Positions 41,451-52,849 of a stretch of 64,000 nt of DNA are shown piece after piece; position 1 is the stretch's first letter, and every line of letters starts with the position of its first letter. This DNA is from Henricia sp. BOLD:AAB3569 (lineage: Eukaryota > Echinodermata > Asteroidea > Spinulosida > Echinasteridae). The stretch spans positions 141,096-205,095 of the forward strand of contig JBBELK010001374.1 of NCBI GenBank assembly GCA_037783545.1, written 5' to 3'. Position numbers and translations under genes: made by a program. A model generated the notes under the pieces. It saw nothing but the letters and a program-made list of their open reading frames with translations. It made no database searches and had not been told where the DNA came from.

Positions 41451-41683
41451 CCCTTTTTCAACCCGCCCAAAGCAATGGCCTTCAAAACTCACACCACAAA
41501 AACCGCACCCTAAACGCACCCAACAGCCTACCCCTCCACCTGCAGAGGATGCAGATTACTTAGCAGGGGAGTTCTTGGCGGAAGTACATGTACACGATAT
41601 CGAGAGGAGAATGTCACAGACCATATGCCACGTCGTCGACAAGCGCAACCTACACCATCTCCGTCGATCCACCATTAGACTTG
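41451..41683 (+). CDS. Candidate exon or fragment with Pro-rich linker, not recognised
   Basis: After a pyrimidine-rich acceptor (CGTCTTTCCAG) one frame reads RPKQWPSKLTPQKPHPKRTQ, QPTPPPAEDADYLAGEFLAE and VHVHDIERRMSQTICHVVDK before running into a dispersed repeat (41684 onward). The Pro-rich linker and acidic helix look like protein. It could be a host exon or a piece of a transposable element gene. No start, stop or donor settles this. Confidence 0.3.
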
Positions 41684-41880
41684 TTGTCAAGTCTGTAACT
41701 AGACTGGTTGGTTCGCAAACGGCAGCAGCGTAGTCGTGAATGGACTGGGAACAAGTCTAATCGACCTCTAGTTACAGACCTTGAGAAACCTGTTTCCGTT
41801 TTGTACACGGTCTATGGAGATTGCTACCAGAATTGGACGTAGAGAGCTGATTGGTCGAAACGCAGGACTACATTAATATT
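41684..41880 (+). repeat. Dispersed repeat shared with the 2.4-kb units
   Basis: AGACTTGTTGTCAAGTCTGT, then AACTAGACTGGTTGGTTCG and TTGCTACCAGAATTGGACGT, matches 31020-31215 and 33421-33615 with substitutions. Confidence 0.75.
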
Positions 41881-42037
41881 CATGTTACTCCTTTAAAAGG
41901 ATGTGTTTTCGTGAATTTTGAATTGGGTTTCATCTCCATCAAACGCATCAGCAAGCTTGAAGTGCAAATTTGTTTAGGCTATAGGCTACATATCATACAT
42001 GTACATGTATGTAAGCCTATATTTACTTTTTCCTGTA

Positions 42038-42333
42038 TAGGACGACCGGTTAGGGGTTAAAAAGGGATGTTAAGACGACCGGCTGTGTTAGGACGACCGA
42101 TTGTCGGTCGTCTTAACGACTTTTTGCTCTAAAACCATATTTTTAGGTCAAAAACCATTTTTATTAGGTTTCTCACCATTTTTATTAGGTTTGTAAACAT
42201 TTCGGTCTAGGTCGAAAAACATTTTTATGAGAACTTTAAGTCGAGAAAATTGGTGTCAACGGCAGAGATTTTTGCCGACAAATTTGCCGTTTTAGTGGTC
42301 CCCCAGAGCACTCTGCCCAAAACGGTCGTCCTA
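42038..42333. mobile_element. MITE with TAGGACGACCG termini
   Basis: A 296-bp element with ends TAGGACGACCG/CGGTCGTCCTA, an internal palindrome TTAGGACGACCGATTGTCGGTCGTC, then TTTAGGTCAAAAACCATTTTTAT. Architecturally the twin of 37850-38131. Confidence 0.75.
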
Positions 42334-42384
42334 TGCTGGAAAAAGTAAGTATATATATTCGACTTGATCTATTTATGCGAATTT

Positions 42385-42858
42385 GCAGTTGGCGGGCGCC
42401 GTCAACTACCTTTTGAAGACACCAGTAGGCTATACAGGCATGACTACAGGCATAACAAAGCCCGCGCCTGTAGTGCCCTCATCATGCTTTACTTGGCACC
42501 GCTGTTTATTGTCAGTTGATGGCGCCCTGTTTACAGTCTGCTCTTGAAGGACAATATAAATATACACTTTTATGTATAACGCTTGAATTTAAAACTAATT
42601 AACCAAGAAAAAATAACGTGCTTCGTGCCAAGGAGGGCACTTTGTATCACATCACAATTTTTGAAGTTGTTGTCTATTCATTTTCATTGACAATTCCGCA
42701 CGTAAATTTGACACATTTTAACAAGCATAAAATAGGAAACGCTTGATGCATTTTTGCAACAAAAGTATTTTTGATATCTGTTGCAACTCGTCTGTTGTGT
42801 GAAAATGGTTTTAACTCAAAATATAAATTTATAATTTATTTTCCAAGTCGCTAAGCAA
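42385..42858. mobile_element. Foldback DNA element, copy 2 (internally deleted)
   Basis: Inverted, shortened relative of 17583-18870, keeping both end regions (GGCGGGCGCCGTCAACTACC; GTGCCAAGGAGGGCACTTTG) but not the central arms or the nested MITE. Confidence 0.7.
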
Positions 42859-42906
42859 ATAGGGCAGTTTTAATGTGCTATTTAAGCTTTCGGTCAAATC
42901 TGTCAC

Positions 42907-43115
42907 CTTCTCAACATTTGCCAGTTTTGTATGACAAGGACCGCAGATCTTCGATGGTAAGGAAAGATTTGTTTGCAGGACTTTTTTAATCTGGAGCGAA
43001 GATCTGATTTACCAAGACTGTAATATTTCTTGCAGGATAGTAAAGTCGTGTTACAAACTAAGCACGCACGCCACTTGTGGGTATTAATGCTGGCCATTTT
43101 AGCCACCAGCAACAC
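42907..43115 (-). pseudogene. Candidate exon with N-terminal Cys-pair motif, probably decayed
   Basis: The minus-strand frame reads MASINTHKWRACLVCNTTLL, SCKKYYSLGKSDLRSRLKKS and CKQIF, then VLVIQNWQMLRR, and reaches a GTGACA donor at AGAAG. A CxxC pair, an SLGKSDLRSRL stretch and NWQMLRR suggest a zinc-binding N-terminal module. The expected second CxxC just before W is absent (VIQNW), so it may be a decayed copy. The name is uncertain and the call rests on general appearance. Confidence 0.3.
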
Positions 43116-44099
43116 GTTCTGAAAACCAACTAGTCGAAGAAGAATGTTACAAACAAAAACAAAAATCCAATTTGTAGTAAAAAAAAAAAAACACCGGGCA
43201 AAATTACTGACCCGCTAGCTCACATCGTTTACGCGTTCGTCGAGTTTGGAAAGTTGGCAGTGCGCTCGATCCCTTTCAATTTTACATAAAGCGCATCTTA
43301 GTCCGTGGTGCGTTAACTGGACTGCAGTGCCACGAAAGTTGGAAAACGATAAAGCAAAAGAACGTAAAAGTAGTTTTAATACATTCTGCTCAGCTTCATT
43401 TGTTTTCTGCGACGTGATAAAGGGCTGTGCAGTTTAATTTATCGATGTATTTAGCCCTTGACACAAGTAATTGGCGCAATCACATCTAAAGGGACTGATA
43501 CCGATTTAATACTTGAATATACTGTTAGAACACACTCATCAAAAGAAGCTGATACAAGATCTTCCATAATCATTATAGGGGAGATCTTTTTTATGAACAT
43601 TGTTGTACATTTATTTGTACATCATAAATGCTCTTGACTGTAACTTAACATACTACATTTCACTAAACGCTTAACACAGTTTCTCTAAATAACAATATTG
43701 AAGTTTTAAAACACGCATTAACCGAATCGGATAACATTACATCCCCTCTGGTAGAAGTGGACGTTACCGAGGCACGATGGACGAAATGTTATTGGCTGGT
43801 TCTATGGCAACAGCGTGATTATATATTACGCGCCATGAAGCATTAATATTGGCGCGAAAACAGGTTTCTCAAGTCTCTAGACAGGTACTATTCATAACAA
43901 CGACTGTTTATAGCGATTATAGGCGTCAGGCGGACCAAATACGGCTGTCTAGAGACTTGACCTCAAGTCTAATCCACCATACGCCTCAGCCACGCGCCCC
44001 CACCGGTCTCAACCTCATTCTCCTTCGCCACAACTTTACCTTTTGCCATCACATCAGGTACAAAGTGTGATCCGTGTACATACCGTCCAATCAATTACC

Positions 44100-44560
44100 G
44101 TTTTAAAATAGTATAAAGAAAAAGGAAAAACTAACCCTTTACCATTTACCGATTTGTAATCTTTATAAAGAAAAAGGAAAAACAAACCCTTTACCAATTA
44201 CCGTTTTTCAATCTTTAAAAAGGAAAAAGGAAAAACAAAACCTTTACCAGTTACCGTTTTTCAATCTTAAAAAAGGAAAAAGGAAAAACAAACCCTTTAC
44301 CAGTTACCATTTTTCAATCTGTATAAAGAAAAAGGAAAACAATCCTTTACCAAGTACCTTTTTGAATTCGTAAAAAGAAAAAAGAAAAAACAAACCCTTT
44401 ATTGTTTTACCGTTTTTAGAATCTTTATAAAGAAAAGGGATAAACAAACCTTTTACCGTTTGCCGTTTTAGAATCCATATATAGAAAAAGGAAAAACAAA
44501 CCCATTACCGTTTACCGTTTTGAAATTTGTATTAAGAAAACAGGGAAACGTTGTAAGTTA
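44100..44560. repeat. About 61-bp tandem repeat, about 7 copies
   Basis: Units of the form AAAAAGGAAAAACAAACCCTTTACC(A/G)GTTACCGTTTTTCAATCTTTATAAAG, increasingly diverged to the right. A stray unit lies at 44775-44830. Confidence 0.85.
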
Positions 44561-44989
44561 CGGTATTCCTTTTTGAAATGTGTATCCCGAAAGAACAAAT
44601 ATCAAATCGCTTTCCGTTTGTTCAGTTGAAATTTGTAAATAAAAATAGCACACTTGTATTTGGTTCATTTTATTTGACTAAGACAAATAATATAAAATTT
44701 TATTTTTTATTTCCTTTTCCTTTGTAACAAAAACGTAGCGAACTAAAAACTATGACAAAATATCTGTACTGAAACAAAAAAGGAAAAAGGGTAACAGAAA
44801 AAGGAAAAACGAAACCCTTTACCAGTTAAGCGCAACGAAATCCGAGTGCGGCCGAGTTGTCGAAAGTGTCTCGGTTGTTTCCGGAAAAGAAATTGTTTTT
44901 GTATCGTTGAGGGCGCGCGGGCCCGCTGCATTATTAGAAATACTCTTTGGCTTAAAATTTCAACTTTTTCTAGAAATTTTACAACAAAG

Positions 44990-45079
44990 ATGGAGACGTT
45001 CGTGCTCTTTAGAGGTAGCAAGAGATTGTCCCTGAGAGACGATGATATGACAACGGGAAAAATAAGCCGCATTTTTCAG
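44990..45079 (+). CDS. Candidate first coding exon, gene not recognised
   Basis: ATG in a good context (AAAGATGGAG) opens 30 codons, METFVLFRGSKRLSLRDDDM then TTGKISRIFQ, and ends in phase 0 at CAG|GTGCGT. CpG-rich sequence upstream (44840-44930) could be a promoter. The following sequence is poly-G, the split foldback element and the large fossil retroelement, so any downstream exon is far away. It could equally be the first exon of a transposon gene. Confidence 0.38.
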
Positions 45080-45163
45080 GTGCGTATACAGTAAAATTTC
45101 AATCAGAGGCCGGTTAATATCGTCGAAGACAGTTATGATTGACATTTACTTAGCTTAGGGTTG

Positions 45164-45198
45164 GGGGGGGGGGGGGGGTGGGTTGGGGGGGGGGGGGT
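45164..45198. repeat. Poly-G tract
   Basis: Two G runs (about 16 and 13) separated by TGGGTT. Confidence 0.85.
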
Positions 45199-45419
45199 GT
45201 GTTCAAATAGGGCACGCCCGTGGCCCCTAGTCTGCTGAATGAAAAAACGAATTCCATGTACCATTTTTGTAAACATTGCTTTTGCAATTATTTATTTTTT
45301 TTTTTTTTTTTTCAAGCTGGATCATGGTCCAAACACTTATCTAAGGGTCACAGCTACAAGTACAGAGTGTTAGGAGGGGGAATTTTAAAGATTAGTGGTT
45401 ATTTCTTCTTTTTTGAAAT

Positions 45420-45907
45420 TATTCAAAAGAGGGGGAGGGGGAGGGGTCACCCCACCCCCCTCGTAGCTACGCCGCTGAACATACATTCTTCCTGACGCAA
45501 GCCAAATAAATTATTATTACTAGCGTGAATTTGGTTTTAAAAATAAATAAATAAATTCTACAAATTTCGATAATGGAGCTAAAACATTTGCCTTATCGAC
45601 GCAGGTACAGATTAAATAATTTTTTTTTACATGTTTAATCTACGTTTTTAAAACTGCTCCAATACATATGTTATGGTACAGGTAATGTTTAGCACGAGGC
45701 CTTTTTGTTGGGCGATACGTCATGTTATAAGTCATAACGTTCGCATACGTACCGTACTACCGTTCCACACTACCTAAGCGAACGTTACCTATAATATGAC
45801 GTATTGCCGAACAACAGGGCAGGTGACGTGCTGAACAATACCCGTGCCATGCCCATACAAACAAAACTTTTGTCGGCGTTCCACTGATAAGATTCCCGTT
45901 CAATGGC
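45420..45907. mobile_element. Left half of a long-armed foldback DNA element
   Basis: Contains TCGTAGCTACGCCGCTGAAC, CGATAATGGAGCTAAAACAT, CCAATACAT and AACGTTCGCATACGTACCGT, all found in reverse complement at 57276-57720. The two halves are separated only by the 11.4-kb retroelement. A third, truncated copy at 58240-58430 shows the unbroken sequence across the break. Confidence 0.75.
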
Positions 45908-45969
45908 TATTTGCACAACCGCCGACGTTGAGGGCTGCGTAGGAATCTACGCAGTCTCGAGTATACCAA
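45908..45969 (+). repeat. Terminal repeat A1 of the Ngaro-like element
   Basis: 62 bp starting TATTTGCACAACCGCCGACG and ending GAGTATACCAA. Identical to 56929-56990. Confidence 0.9.
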
Positions 45970-48900
45970 CCCGTCGGGTGGACGTGTGTGTGATCGCTCG
46001 GGATAATCAATGGTTTTGAATTATCATCCATTAGCTGATATATTTCGAGGAAAATGAAAGTGCAGCAGTGTGTTACCTAGCGTCGAGTTTGGGATGTTTT
46101 GTAAGGCGAAATCAGGTAACCAGAGTAATTTAGAGGCATTTAAACATTTGCGAGGTGTGGGCAGCACCGCGCACCAGTATCATTACGCAGCTTCAAGCAA
46201 TCGCCGTTACCGCACGCATGGTTGGCACTACGTTGGGTAAAGCCTATACGTACGTACATAGTCAAATTGGCTCTTTCTCAACAATGGTAGAGCGCGCTCC
46301 AGTAATTCCTTTTGAATTTTCGCGTGCCTTAAGCAATGCACCCCTCATTGGGCTTGCGTGTGTATTATAGGCTATTGTGCCAATGCTGTGTGCGGGTTAT
46401 GCTGCCTCGTCGTGTTTTATGTACTGGACAAGTTTCCAACTACATGTACTCGTTTGCTGAATGTGCTGAAGATGGACATGATTTACGCCTTAGTTGAGGA
46501 AAAGGCGGATGCCAAGGATGGTTGGCAAGACATCGACCAATTGCAAGGTCTGGAAGACTCAGGGTGCAATGCTAGCATGTTTATGAACGGGGCACGCCCT
46601 TGAATCGTGGGAATTAAAATACCAGTTTGGCATGTTCGTTAGATGATAGAGGGCGGGCCTCTTTCAAGATTCGTAGTTCGGAAAGTGCCCTCACAATTCT
46701 TGTTTTGTTATTGCTCGAGCATGTATAGCGAGCGCAATATAACAATAAAAAAGGAGTCAGCCTAGCATTTGGGAAATCTGGTTCTGGCCTTTTGTTTCAA
46801 GGTACCTGTGTTAGCGCCCTCATAGGTAATGGAACTGGCCCTAAGTGGCAAGTGAATGGACTCTTGCTTACTAAATGTATGAAGTGGAGGACGGGCCCCC
46901 AAACGCGCAGTTTAAGCGCATCTTTTGTTAGGCAATTTACGAAGCACGGGTTGGGCTTCCGAGTATCAAGGCCTAGATCGTATTTCTATGGACCAGGCCT
47001 GGTCCCTGAGTACATGTGGGCTATTTCACAGTGGGTGGTCATTTGAGTAGATTACAGTTTAACCCATCCTGGATAACTTTATCAGTGCATATACATGTTA
47101 TGAGTGATTTTATATGACGGGTAATATGAAGGACAAGCTACAGAACTATTTTTACATAATTCTACGAGTTATTCGTTTTTAATTTCTCTATTTACATGCA
47201 CTTTTAACACCATTTTGGAGTCTCATTTCAAATTTTGCATTAGTTTAAGTGCAATCATTTGTTGATGATGCATTATTGTGGTGATCATTTGGTGATCAAT
47301 CATGGATATATAGTGTTCAACAATATTGTGAAACTTGGGTTGGTGTAATTCGGTCAACAACAAAAACAAAAGCAAACAAACAAACAAAATATGGTAATGT
47401 CCTCTCCAGGTCAAGGTATTCCACACAATGGAATAGTTTGGAGATATGTACCCACAAAGATGTTTGTATCATCACATGACACATTTGATGGAGTAAATAT
47501 GACAATTTGATCGTGGAAGAGATTTGAGTAAATTTTATCAAGATCATATTCAGGGTTGTGGAAAATCCGTTAAACATTTGTCCTCTCCAGGACAGCATTC
47601 AATTGTAATATAACATGTCAACCATGATTGAAATATTTCGTTGTTAGGTTTGTAAAATTAACAGTACCATTCCTTCTAACAGGACAGTGCATGGCATTAC
47701 CATTTCAACATTTAGTCTGGCCATTATATTGTGATATTCTGTGTTTAACAAAATGTCCTCTCCAGACAACCAATTACAAATTATTATTTCAGTGGAAAAA
47801 ATAAACACGTTAATCATAATGCCACGCTCTGATATTTTTTGAATTATTAGTATACATCCTGAAGTTTTTAGATCAACAAACTTTTGTGAGTTGGACAAGT
47901 TTGAAATTTTACCCCGATTTGCCAGTGAGACTGAAAGTGTACACTTATTGTGAAATAGCCCATGTCTTAATTTCCAGTTCCTTCGAGGAGGCAGAGCATG
48001 GGCCTCTGAATGCTATGCTGTTGTTCGTGAGCACGTCAATTATACTGAATGATAGATATGTGTCGCCATTAGGCAGCAAGCATAGATGCACTGGGGGTTT
48101 GGCTTGACAATACTTAAAGTTTCGTCATAACCCCAGTCAGAATCTGTATAGGCCGAGGACGGGCCTCTAAAGGGCAAGTTCAAAGTACCCATAGATTACA
48201 TGTGTACTTGCCGAGATCGGGCCTCCTGAATACTAAGTGGTAATACATATTCCACATGTACTCGGTACTAGACAGAGGACGGACCGAGTAAATATTGCCC
48301 ACGTACTCTATATACTAGATAGAGGGCGGGCCTCCCAATGCCAAGTTTAATATGCTCATAGCTTGCATGTGTACTAGGCAGAGGAGGGCCTCTAAATGCC
48401 AAGTTGAGATGCCAAGTTCTGATGTGACGCTAATTTTGGCATGGGTACCCTTTACTAGACAGCCGACCTCTGAATTAGCGTATCCCTATTAATATGCGCT
48501 CTAATTTGGTATTGGTACATAAGGGCGTGTACATAGGCAGAGGAATTTCAATAAAAATCAATTTTATGAATGCCAAATTTTAATGTGCCCATGTTTTCTA
48601 TGTGTATAGATACAGGTACTAGGCACAGACGGGTCCCTGTATGTCAAGTGTAATATACCCATAAATGGCGTGTGTGCTAGAGGACGGGCCTCGGGACACC
48701 AAGCTTAAAGTTGCATTGCCCGTGTTTCGGTGAAAGGATTAAAAATAAAAATTAATTTACACAAGCGAACGAATTTATAAAGCTTACGTGTCTCTGTAAC
48801 GAAAAATATCAAAAACTTAAGTTTCCGACGTCGGGAGTTGGAGATGCAGGCCTTTTTCTTGAAACGTGCTTTTCATGTTGTGCATGTGCGCGTGCGCTCG

Positions 48901-51359
48901 TATGTACATGGTGTGTGTGCAATGTGGACTTGTCCAAGATGCGAATCGAGGTCTTGTATGTGGTTACACTCACACAAACCGAGGGCGGCCTGCAAACCGA
49001 GCTCGTCCTCGGTTTGTGATTACTACAGAAATGGCAAGTATGTTTTAACTACACAGTGTTACATGTATGGGTGGGAGGCGGGCCTTTCATATTTATCATA
49101 AATACCATCCTCGCTTCTTTGCCGAAAATTACTGAACTTAATGAGCCAATCTCGACCCCCCCCCCCCCCCCCCCCCCCCCCATTTCAATGTTGGGCCTGG
49201 GACTCGCCGCGGCGGACGCAACTCCGAACAACATTGAAATGGGGGGGTGGGGGGAGGGGGGCGGGGCGGGGGCGGGGGTGGCGGACGGGGGGTGGTGGGG
49301 GGTGGGGGTGGGGGGGGGGGGTGGGGGGGGGGTGGGGGGGGGGGGGGTTGAGGGGGGAGGCGTTGGGGGGGGGGGGGGAAGGCGTGGTCAAACACCGCTC
49401 CCCCTGCTCTGGCTAAATTTTAAATGTAATACATGTTCTGCGAGTCCGCCAGTGTCGGCAACATGCCGATATAAATATTAATGGTAACCCTCGCCCCACA
49501 AATTTGTCGGCACTCGCATTGGCAGAACACCTCCTCCCTTGAAAATAATTCCTAGATCCGTCCCTGTTATGGTGTTTTTCACTGTGATGCCGATTCTGCA
49601 ACTGACGGCTACAGCTAGGATACTGTTGACTTTTGTAGAAAAAACTTCCCCACGCACATATTTGTATTGCATTGTCATGGGGCGTGTTCAATAGCGCAAT
49701 AGGTATGCCAGTAATGGGTATTTTCCTATATCTTTGAAGTTGAAGGTATTGTCGGTACGGTATGCATACGTATTGCGCTATTGAACGCGCCCCCGGTTCC
49801 CTGTATTCATCAACAGGTGTAGAACACATGTACTTACAATGTTAATTGCTTGGCATTCTGCCAAGGGTCGAAAGGTATATATGTTCACTGGTCTTTCGAC
49901 AAGGGTCGACCGTCCAGACAGTTAAACATATTTCGTTTCTCTTGTGTTTCATTTCGTATTTATTTCCTCATTTCATTACTGCAATTTACAAGAAAAATAT
50001 TTATTTATTTATTTGTTTGTATTCCAGGCCTGTAGTATGTTTTGTTTGGCCAAATACATGTGATTATTGTATTTAATAGCGCCCCCATTCGACGAGACTG
50101 CAACGGTTGACCCCCAGAAACTAATAAGATATATATTATATTTATACTATTTCAGTTCGGCGGTAAACCGTTGGATAAGACAATGACGACAGATCGCTTT
50201 GTCAATATGGCCAGAATAATAAACTCTTCCCAGCTTTCAAATTGACAAAATATCAAATATTTCATTTTTATTCAGTTTGATGGCGTCTGCCCGGGCTTAT
50301 TTTTGATTAAATTGGTTTCTCCTCCTTCTCGGTCGACCGAGACAACCGTTCTCCACTTTACCAACCCTCTGTCAAACAATTATGTCAGGTTCATCAAAAT
50401 GACGCATTTTAAATAACCATCCTATGGACAATCACATTTGAAATAAAATCAGGGCAAAAAGGTGTTTTTTCCCCAGTTTGTATTCAGGGGACGACTTTGG
50501 TATTCTTATTTATCTAAGTTTTGGCAAGAAATCATTTTAAGCAGAGGCATTTAGGCCTTATTATGGTGTGGCAATTGTATTTGGGGCTATTACGCAATTC
50601 GTTTTACTGAGGCTGGCTATATAAGCACGCGGTCGCAAACTACGTCCTCGGTGTTGTACACGTAGTCCTCAGTGTACGTTGTTTACAAGTATATGTGCAC
50701 ATGTGCGCGCACATGTGCATTTGCGTCATGGCCCTGTCGATTGGGTGACCTGCCAGCCATTTGGTCGTTTCTTGTTTTTGATCGACTGGCGTTGGTCCTT
50801 GACAGATTTTTTACGTTCTTGGTGCCAAGTGGGGGCTGATAACCTTTTCTATTCGGGAAAGTTACCTATTTTACCCTAGGGCAGTGCAACTTTGATGAGC
50901 ATTTATATTGCAGGTGCGATACACAGAGGGCGGGCCTCTGTATGAATGTACCCTTGATTTGCATGTGTACTCGGTACCAGGCTGAGGGCGTGCCTCTGAA
51001 TGCCAGGCTTATGGTACATGTGCAATGTAACCATATTTTGCGTATTACAATCGGGTCATGGTCTTAGATGAGAGACATTCTATAATCGTGTTGACCTCCA
51101 TTGACTTTGCCGATTTTGAGGTTCAACACCCGTTCTTTGAGTGAAAAAAGCCCCTTTTCCCCGTGCATCATATATTTTATGAAATAATAACCAAACTAAA
51201 GGTAATACTCTGTACTTTGAAATGCATAGCAAGTTGGGGAGAAACATAGACGTACTTTTTTTATGTACTCACAAAAGTTCGCAGTGAGGGGCTGTTTTCC
51301 GTGTCATTTTCCTGCGCTGAGCGTAGGGTCACGGAGCTCAGCGAGCAGATGCGCGCAAG
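45970..51359. other. 5' region of the fossil retroelement, no gene recognised
   Basis: No domain was recognised. Scattered diverged copies of GAGGACGGGCCTCTGAATGC occur at about 46651, 46885, 47991, 48154, 48215, 48320, 48380, 48675, 49070, 50926 and 50985. These are relics or seeds of the array that follows. It also holds the C/G-tract hairpin at 49157-49260 and a CACAAACCGAGG/CCTCGGTTTGT inverted pair near 48972-49018. Confidence 0.5.
49157..49380. repeat. Poly-C / G-rich block with mirrored flanks
   Basis: A C run of more than 20 followed by CATTTCAATGTTG is mirrored by CAACATTGAAATGGGGGGG about 35 bp later, then more than 100 bp of G runs broken by T, C or A. The mirrored arms suggest a small foldback. 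The G runs would be G-quadruplex-prone. Confidence 0.75.
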
Positions 51360-51369
51360 TTCATGGTGC

Positions 51370-52340
51370 AAATGTACTTGGCAGAGGACGGGCCTCTGAA
51401 TGCTATGTTTATGGTGCAATGTACTTGCCAGAGGACGGGCCTCTGAATGCTATGTTTATGGTACAAATGTACTTGGCAGAGGACGGGCCTCTGAATGCTA
51501 TGTTTATGGTGCAATGTACTTGGCAGAGGACGGGCCTCTGAGTGCTATGTTTATAGTGCAATATACTTGGCAGAGGACGGGCCTCTGAATGCTATGTTTA
51601 AGGTACAAATGTACTTGCCAGAGGACGGGCCTCTGAACGCTATGTTTATGGTGCAATGTACTTGGCAGATGACGGGCCTCTGAATGCTATGTTTGTGGTA
51701 CAAATGTACTTGGCAGAGGACGGGCCTCTGAGTGCTATGTTTATAGTGCAATGTACTTGGCAGAGGACGGGCCTCTGAATGCTATGTTTAAGGTACAAAT
51801 GTACTTGCCAGAGGACGGGCCTCTGAACGCTATGTTTATGGTGCAATGTACTTGGCAGAGGACGGGCCTCTGAATGCTATGTTTGTGGTACAAATGTACT
51901 TGGCAGAGGACGGGCCTCTGAATGCTATGTTTATGGTGCAATGTACTTGGCAGAGGACGGGCCTCTGAATGCTATGTTTATGGTACAAATGTACTTGGCA
52001 GAGGACGGGCCTCTGAGTGCTATGTTTATGGTGCAATGTACTTGGCAGAGGACGGGCCTCTGAATGCTATGTTTAAAGTACAAATGTACTTGGCAGAGGA
52101 CGGGCCTCTGAATGCCGTGTTTGTGGTACAATGTACTTCTATTTTGCACATATGCGCGCTATACTTGGCAGAGGACGGGCCTCTGAATGCCATGTTTGTG
52201 GTACAATGTGCTTCTATTTCGCATACTCTGTATTTGGCAGAGGACGGGCCTCTGAATGCCATGTTTGGGGTACAGTGTACTTCTATTTCGCATATATGTA
52301 CTCTGTACCTGGCAGAGGGCGGGCCTCTGTATGCCATGTT
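51370..52340. repeat. 47/48-bp tandem array, 19 units, with higher-order structure
   Basis: The unit is ACTTGGCAGAGGACGGGCCT, then CTGAATGCTATGTTTATGG and alternately TGCAATGT or TACAAATGT, so 47- and 48-bp units alternate as a 95-bp dimer. A four-unit block of about 190 bp is itself repeated (about 51535-51725 and 51725-51915). The last three units are spread out and diverged. Open frames on both strands here are by-products of the repeat. Confidence 0.9.
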
Positions 52341-52849
52341 GATGGGCCTTCGCTAGCACGCTGATTTTAATGTGGTCCAGGGGCACCTCTTTGTGCCATT
52401 TTGTGAATCCCAAAGTTCAAGTACCCCGTTCGCAAAGTTTTGCTAAAAATAAAAATAAAAAAAAAACCAACCAGTACCATTGAGTACCAGTGGTATTTGA
52501 AAATGCTGGAGAGTCATCTGTGTGAGAGAGATTTTGATCAATCTTTGATCCCATCGCTACGCACGCAGCGAAGCGGAAACGAGGCACCTCCCAGTGGGTA
52601 ATTTTCAATGGCAAACCAAGTGGCTTGCCAGTCCCTTTTACACCCACCCCGCCTGAAGTTCTATCTGGTAGACTACAGGTAGATTTATAGGCGCTCGGAT
52701 TCAGAGATCCAACTATTTTGTAGCCGGCACATTAAGCAATGATCCTGGTGCTTTGGACGATATCTTAGCAGAGTCACCCAATAGGGACGAAGTTCATGGT
52801 TGGCTTCATCATGGAATTAGTCTGTATAATTTTTTCCAGTCGTTTCATG

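Noticed and set aside
49056-49481. Long Gly- and Pro-rich open frames on both strands
   Set aside because: They are translations of homopolymer G/C runs and have no protein features.
51370-52340. CRISPR-like array of regularly spaced repeats
   Set aside because: Adjacent units are repeats throughout with no unique spacers, and the context is an animal retroelement.
51263-52413. Overlapping open frames on both strands with repeated peptides such as AEDGPLNAMF and FRGPSSAKYI
   Set aside because: They follow from a tandem repeat that happens to lack stops; the 95-bp dimer shifts frame every period, so no single protein is encoded.
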